Source: Candidatus Woesearchaeota archaeon
GTDB lineage: Archaea; Nanobdellota; Nanobdellia; Woesearchaeales; UBA10216
DNA length: 64,000 nt
Direction of reading: 5' to 3'
Assembly: GCA_016192905.1 (NCBI GenBank)
Contig: JACPTG010000001.1
Location: 227,005-291,004, forward strand
Both the position numbers and the translations under genes were made by a program. Below are positions 56,854 through 64,000 of this stretch, in pieces. The notes beneath the pieces were generated by a model. The model was not told the origin of the DNA. It ran no database searches and saw only the letters and a program-made list of their open reading frames with translations. Every line of letters starts with the position of its first letter. The stretch's first letter is position 1.

Positions 56854-57006
56854 TTACTTTCATCAGGAAATGCCAAGTCCATTGCAATGTTCGATGCAAG
56901 ACTGACTAGGCAGTTCTGAAATGCTGTCGCTGGCAACTGCAGCATAATTTTTTCATGCTCACAAAACTTTATTAAGCTGGGCAGGATTGTGCCCTTATCA
57001 ATTTAA

Positions 57007-57107
57007 GGGCTCGTAGCTCAGCCTGGTAGAGCATCGCCCTTGCAAGGGCAAGCAACGGCTTGCCCAAGGAGAGGCGGGGGCCTCGGGTTCAAATCCCGAC
57101 GAGTCCA
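57007..57107 (+). tRNA. tRNA-Ala (TGC) in 16S-23S spacer, 27-nt intron at 37/38 (57045-57071)
   Basis: Acceptor GGGCTCG/CGAGTCC+A, stem TCGCC/GGCGG, intron hairpin GGGCAAGC-AACG-GCTTGCCC. Confidence 0.93.
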
Positions 57108-59192
57108 TTCAGTTAGTCTTTAATTAGCAATTCAATAATCATTCATGCTCAAAAATCGTTTGAGAGCCGTTCCTTACCCGAAAAGGTTTGGGCCGAGCTG
57201 GTTGAGTGATCGCGAGGTCACGTTTATGATGCCGTGCGTATCCTAACTACGCTGTTAGATGGAGGACTTGGCTCAAGCGCTGACGAAGGGCGTGGCAAGC
57301 AGCGTTATGCTCCGGCGAGGCGCATGCAGCCGTAGAACCGGAGATTCCTGAATCAGACATCTGAGCGCAAGCTGATCCGTGAGGATGGGAAACGCAGGGA
57401 ATTGAAACATCTTAGTACCTGCAGGAGAAGAAATCAATTGAGATGCTGTAAGTAGCAGCGAGCGAAAACAGCGAAGGCCAAACCGAATCCTGCCCTGAAA
57501 GGGGCCGGAGATGTGGTGTTGTAGGACCGCTCATTAAGGGCCCTCCCTGGGCAACCGGAATTTCCCTGGAAAGGGAAGCCACAGAGGGTGACAGCCCCGT
57601 ACGGGCAAACTTAGGTGGGCCTGAGCGTGTTCCTGAGTACCGTTTATCGGATATTAAACGGGAAGCCGGGAGTCATCAACTTCCAAGCCTAAATACGTCT
57701 TGAGACCGATAGCGAATAGTACCGCGAGGGAACGTTGAAAAGAACCCTTAACGGGGAGTGAAAAGAGCCTGAAATCTAACAGCTATAGTCGGTCATGGCT
57801 CTAAGGAGTTATGACATGCGTTTCGAATAACGTGCCAGGGAGTATATCTGAGTGGCAAGGCTAATCCACTTCGTGGAGGAGCCGCAGCGAAAGCGACAAG
57901 CCCGCAGGCAACGAGGGGCGCGGAGTGAAAGCTCCGGGAGTTACTTGGATATGACCCGAAACCGGGCGATCTATTCCAGGGCTAGGTGAAGCGTGGGTAA
58001 AACCTCGTGGAGGCCTTAAGGGGTTCTGGGTGCAACCGTTCCTGTGACCTTGGATTAGGGGTGAAAAGCCCATCGAGCCCGGTGATAGCTGGTTCCTGCC
58101 GAAATAGGCCGCAGTCTAGCCTCAGGTCAGACAGCATGTGCGGTAGAGGGACGGATTAGGGGTTGAGGCACCGAAAGGTGTCGGCCCTTTGTCCAACTCC
58201 GAATGTGCATGCGTCATAGCCTGGGAGACGGGGAGTCGGGGTAAGCTTGACTTCCGAGAGGGGAACAACCCAGACTGCAGGTAAGGCCCCTAAGTGCTGG
58301 CTAAGTGCTAATGGGGTAAGGGCGTCTGCAGCCGAAGACAGCGAGGAGGTTGGCTCAGAAGCAGCCATCCTTTAAAAAGTGCGTAACAGCTTACTCGTCG
58401 AGGTTGCAGGCACCTAAAATGGACGGGGCTAAGTCAGCCGCCGATACTGCAGACCCTGAAAAGGTGTGATAGGCAAGGCGTTCTGCTGGGCTGGAAGCAA
58501 GTCCACGAGGACTTGTGGACCCGGCAGAAATGAAAATCCTGGCGGTAGTAGGATCTGAGAAGCTTGAGAATAGCTTCCACCGAAAGGGCAAGGGTTCCTT
58601 TACAATGTTCGTCAGTAAAGGGTTAGCCGGTCCTAACCGACGCCCCAATTGGGCTCAGGGAAAGGGATAACGGTTAATATTCCGTTGCTGCCTGGGTATG
58701 TGCGGCGACGCAAGTCTGGCTTGCGACGCCTCCGGCTAGGCTGACACTGTACAAGTGTTAACCGGAACAAGTCAGTGGAGTATCGTAATGGTGAGAAACT
58801 GATTAAATCCGGGAATAGTGCGAAAGCATTCAGCCAATGCCAGGGGCCCGTGAAAAGCGAGCCGGAAAAAATCCCAGGCAACCGTACCAAGAACCAGCAC
58901 TGGTGCCCCTAGGTGAAAAGCCTAAGGTGTGTAGGTGTAATCTGGCTAAGGGAATTCGGCAAACTAGCCCCGTGACTTCGGTCTAAGGGGTCCCTGTTCC
59001 CGTCTCCGCATGGAGGCGTTTTCAGGGCGCAGTGACAAGATGGGCCCGACTGTTTAACAAAAACTTAACTTACCGCAACGCTGCAAAGCTGTGTATGGTA
59101 GGTGACGTCTGCCCAGTGCCGGTACTTCAAACTCCCTTCCAAGGGAGCTAAGAGCCGGTAAACGGCGGGAGTAACTATAACTCTCTTAAGGT

Positions 59193-59456
59193 GAACAGTT
59201 GCCTTAACAAAATCGGGCTGTATGCTGGAACATCTCTTTGAGCTTATGATAGGCTACTGCTATGGCGACATGGCAGCGACCCCTTAAAATTCATAAGCGA
59301 GAGACAATCAGCAGGAAAGGCTGGACTTTGTCCAGAATCCCCAGAGACTGTACGCCTGACTCCTGAAAAGGAGAAGATACAGTCCGACCCCAGCAGCGAT
59401 GTTGGGAAGCCAGCAGAAATGACTGGCTCGCCTCGAATGAGGTTGTAACAGACGTG
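59193..59456 (+). other. 264-nt ORF-less group I intron in 23S at L1931
   Basis: Exon CTTAAGGT^AGCGAAAT; P1 exon TTAAGGT pairs with IGS GCCTTAA with U.G; R CAGAGACTGTACG and S AAGATACAGTCC forming P7; terminal G. Confidence 0.92.
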
Positions 59457-60050
59457 AGCGAAATACCTTGTCGTTTGATTGACGACGTGCATGAATGACG
59501 TAACGAGGTCCATGCTGTCCCTAGCCAGAGTCCTCCGAACACCCTCTCCTGGTGCAAAGGCCAGGGATCTCCAGTGGGAAGCGAAGACCCCGTGAAACTT
59601 TACTGTAGCTTGTTGCTGCAACGCGGGTTCTGCTGTGTAGTGTAGGTGGGAGTCGCTAAAGCTGGGCTGCAAGGTTCAGTGTAGACGCCGATGAAACACC
59701 ACTCTGTGGGACTTGCGCTGCTAACTTCGCAAGAAGGACAACTATAAGCAGACAGTTTGGCTGGGGTGGCACTCTGCTGAAAAGGTATCAGCAGAGCCCT
59801 AAGGTTGGCTCAGGCGGGTTGGAAATCCGCCGTGGAGTGCAAAGGCATAAGCCAGCCTGACTGGATTTGCAACAAGAACAAATCCAGAGGCGAAAGCCGG
59901 GCTTAGCGAACCCCTGTGTCCCCCTTGATTGGGGCCAGGGATGACCGAAAAGTTACTCCGGGGATAACAGAGTTGTCTCGCCCGAGAGCTCCTATCGACG
60001 GCGAGGCTTGCTACATCGATGTCGGCTCTTCCTATCCTAGCCGTGCAGAA

Positions 60051-60071
60051 AAGCCTCATGGGCTACTGTAG
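60051..60071 (+). other. 21-nt BHB-type intron in 23S near ~E. coli 2531
   Basis: Outer AGCCG/CGGCT, central GCAG/CTGT, inner AGCC/GGCT; removal restores GTGCAGAAGCGGCTAAGGG. Confidence 0.75.
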
Positions 60072-60860
60072 GCGGCTAAGGGTGGGGGTGTTCACCCATT
60101 AAAAGGGATCGCGAGCTGGGTTCACAACGTTGTGAGACAGTTGGTTTGATATCTACTGGAGATGCGAGGATGTCTGAGGGAAAGGGACGTCTAGTACGAG
60201 AGGAACGATGTCCCGGCGCCTCTGGTCAACCGGTTGTCCAACAGGGCAGGCCGGGCAGCTACGCGCTAGAGGATAAGTACTGAAAGCATCTAAGTACGAA
60301 ACCTCCCTCGAAAATAGACATCTCAGACACCCATAGAACATGGGTTTGATAGAGCAGGGGTGTAAGTACCAAGGTAACGAGGTATTCAGCCCGCTGCCAC
60401 TAATCGTCACAATTGGATACGCACGGCATTTTCATTTCTTTTGAGTTTTAATTGGTAGGCGCAGCTATGTCCTGCTGAAGGTCTTAAAAATATTCAGGCT
60501 CACAGAAACCCAGTTCTCCCCCTGTGAAATTTTTATAGAAACTTTCAGAGGGGCCATTTGATGTTGCTGATATTGCGCTTGGCCTTGGTGCCATTGCTGT
60601 TTACGGCGCAGCGACGCATGCCTACAACAAGGTTTTTGGCCGGGATGGAATAAGGAAAAAGCTGCTTGACTCTGAGCTACGCGGAGGCTATGATTTTATC
60701 CAAGATTTGGCTTTGAAGGCAACCGCGCAGTTCTCAGGGGGGAGCACATCTGTTTTGGCATATGCCCTTCATGCGCAGGGCTGAAAGGGCCGTATTATCC
60801 GGGATTCCAAAGCAGCGCTGAGCCACAAAGGATAAATATATGCACATACATACAGGCCAT

Positions 60861-61091
60861 ATGTCTACCAAATGCATCACCATAACCTCTGAAGCCTATG
60901 AGAGGCTGGCTTCCCTAAAGGGCCCTAATGAGAGCTTTACTGATGTAGTAAAAAGGCTGACCAAAAGCAGGTCACTATTCGACCTGGTTGGGATTCTGTC
61001 TGATGATGAGGCTGCCGAGCTAAGACGCCATGTCAAGGATACGAGGGAACGCATGGACAGGGAGTTTAATGGAAAGGCACTTAAATTGTGA
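60861..61091 (+). CDS. DUF217/VapB-type antitoxin (no adjacent toxin seen)
   Basis: KCITITSEAYERLASLKGPNESFTDVVKRLTKSRSLFDLVGIL. Confidence 0.75.
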   Translation: MSTKCITITSEAYERLASLKGPNESFTDVVKRLTKSRSLFDLVGILSDDEAAELRRHVKDTRERMDREFNGKALKL

Positions 61092-61109
61092 CCCATCGAA
61101 TTTTTAAGT

Positions 61110-61616
61110 TTGCCCATTTCCCCAGTGCAAATGGCTGAACCAAATGACGGGTCCAGGCTTTGCAAGCTTGCCGATGCCTTTTACAGTGCGAGGCAGGACG
61201 GAATGATTTCAAGAAGCCCAAAGGCTGTTGACCCCCTGTCGCAGGGATTGACCAATTCGGAAAGGGCAACAGATTACGTGCTTCAGCAACTGCAGGAATT
61301 TGTGAGGCTGTACGGAGCTGCAGTGTCTGCAAACACCGTGCCTGGGCTACGGGTATGCACGATTACGGCCCTTGAAGGACTGATTGGTTCTCCAGAGTTC
61401 CAGGCTGCAAAGAAGAACCCGAATCTTGCTGGCTTTGCCTCAGGCCTGAAAACGCAGCTGCAGACAGCTATTGACGGCACCTACATTTCATCCAATCTCC
61501 CAGACCTGGGAGCGCGCATACTTGTAGGCGTGGGAGGCTCAGGCGAAGCATATGAGAAAAGGCTTAAGGCACTGCAGGAGCTTGCATTTGAATGGAGTGT
61601 CAGGCTAAGGAGTTAG
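61110..61616 (+). CDS. Hypothetical protein
   Basis: ORF track. Confidence 0.5.
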   Translation: MPISPVQMAEPNDGSRLCKLADAFYSARQDGMISRSPKAVDPLSQGLTNSERATDYVLQQLQEFVRLYGAAVSANTVPGLRVCTITALEGLIGSPEFQAAKKNPNLAGFASGLKTQLQTAIDGTYISSNLPDLGARILVGVGGSGEAYEKRLKALQELAFEWSVRLRS

Positions 61617-61640
61617 CTGGCGACGTAAATTGATACAGGA

Positions 61641-62399
61641 TTACCACGCATGATAAACTTCTGCGACCATGGCGTTGCGCTGCATATCCTGGTGAAGGCT
61701 GGACCTTGCCGCCTTAATTCGGGTTTTCGCCTCTGTGCGGATTATATTTTCAGCCATCTCAACGTATGGATTCCTTGCGATGTCATAAAGGTCGCCAACT
61801 ATTGGAATGGCGCTTGTGACGAATTCCTTGAAAAGAACATTGCCCACCTCAGCCGAGTACTGGGGAAATTTAGCCACAACATAACGGGAGAATAACAGCT
61901 TCGGAACAATTTCAGCCGATTCCTCCATGATGTTAAGGCCAAATGGCAGGGAAAGGCCAGGAACCTCCCGGCCAAGGACATACAGGGGAAGTGGCAGCAC
62001 TCCTAAAAGGGATCCAATAGATTCCACAAAAAAGCCGAACTCGCTCATAGCCCTGTCAATCGTATCAACTCCCCTTGCGCCCAGGTGAAGCAACCTGTAA
62101 GCCTGCTCTGAATGGACCTGCCTTAAGTACTGCTCTGCCTCAGGCTCAGTGACGCCAATCTCCTGCATTTCAGCTTCCTTTGCAAGGCCTTTTGCCTGCT
62201 CTGCAGGATTATACCAGTCGAAAACCGGAAAAAGGGTCTTAGCCACCCTGCTGGCAGCATGCCCAGCGACCTTTGCAAATGCCCTTGCATGGCCTGGGCT
62301 GCCACTTACAATCGCCTCAAGGCCGCCACCCTTAATCGCCGCAAAATCCATAGGATTGCGGGACAATAAACAGTATTTAAACCTTTTGTTTGTAATCAC
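61641..62399 (-). CDS. Hypothetical protein
   Basis: ORF track. Confidence 0.5.
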   Translation of the reverse strand: MITNKRFKYCLLSRNPMDFAAIKGGGLEAIVSGSPGHARAFAKVAGHAASRVAKTLFPVFDWYNPAEQAKGLAKEAEMQEIGVTEPEAEQYLRQVHSEQAYRLLHLGARGVDTIDRAMSEFGFFVESIGSLLGVLPLPLYVLGREVPGLSLPFGLNIMEESAEIVPKLLFSRYVVAKFPQYSAEVGNVLFKEFVTSAIPIVGDLYDIARNPYVEMAENIIRTEAKTRIKAARSSLHQDMQRNAMVAEVYHAW

Positions 62400-62413
62400 T
62401 CCTAAGTGATTAA

Positions 62414-64000
62414 TTACTCCACCTTGACGTCCACAACATTCTCAACCTGCTTCACCTTCTTGACTGCATCATCCAGCTCCTTATGCTCCTTAATCCCCAG
62501 GATAATGTAGAGCTTCTGCCTGATGTTCTTAGTCGTAATTGAGGCCACCTTTACACCTGCCCTTCCAAGGGTGTTGAGCAGGTCCCCAAAAAGACCTGCC
62601 CGGTCCACAACCTCAGCCATTATCTGCATTTCCTCCCTTGCAAGAGCCTTCCAGGAAAGGGCTATTTTCCTCGCCTCAGCCAGCTCCTGAATGTTGGGGC
62701 AGCTTCTCCTGTGCACTGCAACCTTGCCATCCTTCAGCCTGAGCCCGATAATGCTGTCATTCCGCCTCGGGCTACAGCACCTAGACAACTGAAGCAGGGC
62801 AGGCTTTTCATACACTATTGCATCCACAAGCGCCTCAGGCTCAAATGACTGCTGCTCCACCCATGTAATGCCCAGCTTATGCCTAATCTTGCTCCTTGCA
62901 TGGTTTGTCTTCACAAACTTAAGCCAGTTTCTTGATGGAAGGGCATTCTTTGCAGTCACTATCTCAACCACATCCCCACTTTTCAGCTCATAATCCAAGG
63001 GGACTATTTCACTGTTAACCTTAGCCCTTATGCAGTGGTCTCCTATGTCCGAATGAACCGCATACGCAAAGTCAACAGGGGTCGCACGCTCTGGCAGCGG
63101 AATCGCGTCGCCCTTTGGAGTTATAGCATAAATCTCGTCCTTGAACAGGTCTATCTTCAGGCTTTCAAGGAATTCAGTTGCGCTGCCTGAGGTCCTTCTC
63201 CACTCAAGGATTTGCTTAAGCCACGCTATCCTGCGCTCAAACCTCTTATCGCGCTCTGTCTCCTTATACCTCCAATGGGCAGCTATCCCCTCCTCTGCAA
63301 GATGATGCATCTTCAAAGTCCTTATCTGGATTTCAACCGGCCTGCCATTTATCAGGACTTCTGTATGCAGCGACTGGTACATGTTTGGCTTAGGCTTTTC
63401 AATGTAATCGTCAAACCTGTTCATCAGCGGAGTCCAGGCTGAATGCACAAGCCCCAGAATCCTGTAACAGTCGTCTGTACCCTCGGTTATTACCCTGATT
63501 GCGGCCAGGTCATGAATCTGCTCAAATGGAATGCCCTTCTTCACCATCTTCCTGTAAATCCCGTAGAAGTTCTTTGCTCTTCCAGTAATGCTTGCCCTGA
63601 TTTCCCTCTGGGCCAGAAGCCTCCCAACCTGCCTAATAATTGCCTTAACCTCCTTTTCCCTCTCCTCCTTGGTCTTGACAACGCGCTTCTTAAGCTCCTG
63701 GTACACATCAGGCTCCAGGAACCTGAGGCACAGGTCCTCCATCTCTGACTTTATCCTGTACATCCCGAGCTTGTAGGCAATCGGCACATAAACGTCGATT
63801 GTCTCCCTTGAAATCTCAACCTGACTCGCCCTTGGATGATACTTCAGGGTGCGCATGTTATGAAGCCTGTCAGCAAGCTTAATCAGGATAACCCTGATAT
63901 CCTTGATTGTGGCGAAGAGCACTTTCCTGATGTTCTCCGCGCGCTCCTCCTCCCTGGCAATGCTAATCCTGCGAATCTTGGTAACGCCGCCCACAAGATA
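62414..64000 (-). CDS. RelA/SpoT-family (p)ppGpp synthetase/hydrolase (N-terminus off window)
   Basis: LIKLADRLHNMRTLKYH; FYGIYRKMVKKGIPFEQIHDLAAIRVI; YQSLHTEVL; TGS-like PLPERATPVDFAYAVHSDIG; ACT-like C-terminus. Confidence 0.93.
   Translation of the reverse strand, partial: YLVGGVTKIRRISIAREEERAENIRKVLFATIKDIRVILIKLADRLHNMRTLKYHPRASQVEISRETIDVYVPIAYKLGMYRIKSEMEDLCLRFLEPDVYQELKKRVVKTKEEREKEVKAIIRQVGRLLAQREIRASITGRAKNFYGIYRKMVKKGIPFEQIHDLAAIRVITEGTDDCYRILGLVHSAWTPLMNRFDDYIEKPKPNMYQSLHTEVLINGRPVEIQIRTLKMHHLAEEGIAAHWRYKETERDKRFERRIAWLKQILEWRRTSGSATEFLESLKIDLFKDEIYAITPKGDAIPLPERATPVDFAYAVHSDIGDHCIRAKVNSEIVPLDYELKSGDVVEIVTAKNALPSRNWLKFVKTNHARSKIRHKLGITWVEQQSFEPEALVDAIVYEKPALLQLSRCCSPRRNDSIIGLRLKDGKVAVHRRSCPNIQELAEARKIALSWKALAREEMQIMAEVVDRAGLFGDLLNTLGRAGVKVASITTKNIRQKLYIILGIKEHKELDDAVKKVKQVENVVDVKVE

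Larger units (their letters stand above)
57240..60418 (+). rRNA. 23S rRNA gene interrupted by two introns (ends approximate)
   Basis: Conserved 23S core throughout; terminal stem atgccgtgcgtatcc (57229-57243) / ggatacgcacggcat (60415-60429). Confidence 0.95.

Noticed and set aside
60540-60784. Open frame DVADIALGLGAIAVYGAATHAYNKVFGRDGIRKKLLDSEL...HAQG*
   Set aside because: Protein-like but no in-frame start codon after the upstream stop; the ATG is in another frame. Possibly an eroded gene, too weak to call
60430-60840. 5S rRNA gene after 23S
   Set aside because: No 5S-like sequence recognised; 5S is probably elsewhere in the genome

Overview
The window is an archaeal chromosome segment. 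L15e, L31e, L39e, L44e, S19e, S27e, aIF2-alpha, Nop10, Cbf5/TruB, PDCD5, GINS, archaeal-type apgM, an S-layer gene and BHB-type introns all support this; a DPANN-like lineage is plausible but unproven. Its centre is a 16S - tRNA-Ala - 23S rRNA operon (about 54.77-60.43 kb). Manual alignment to rRNA consensus indicates five introns in it: two BHB-type introns in 16S (44 nt in the 690 loop, 142 nt in the 790 loop), a 428-nt insertion at the decoding site (~E. coli 1401) with a group II-like domain V, a 264-nt group I intron in 23S at L1931, and a 21-nt BHB-type intron near 23S ~2531. The spacer tRNA-Ala carries a sixth. Both tRNA-Leu genes carry very short introns (22 and 18 nt) in the T-loop at 59/60. 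Other highlights: a ~2.7-kb islet at tRNA-Pro flanked by a 107-bp direct repeat, a pair of ~95-nt structured repeats flanking the S-layer gene, IS605-like hairpin relics, a split AlaRS-like gene, an MBOAT/SGNH O-acetylation pair, several toxin-antitoxin modules, and a RelA/SpoT-type gene at the right edge. No searches were run; family names come from reading the translations.
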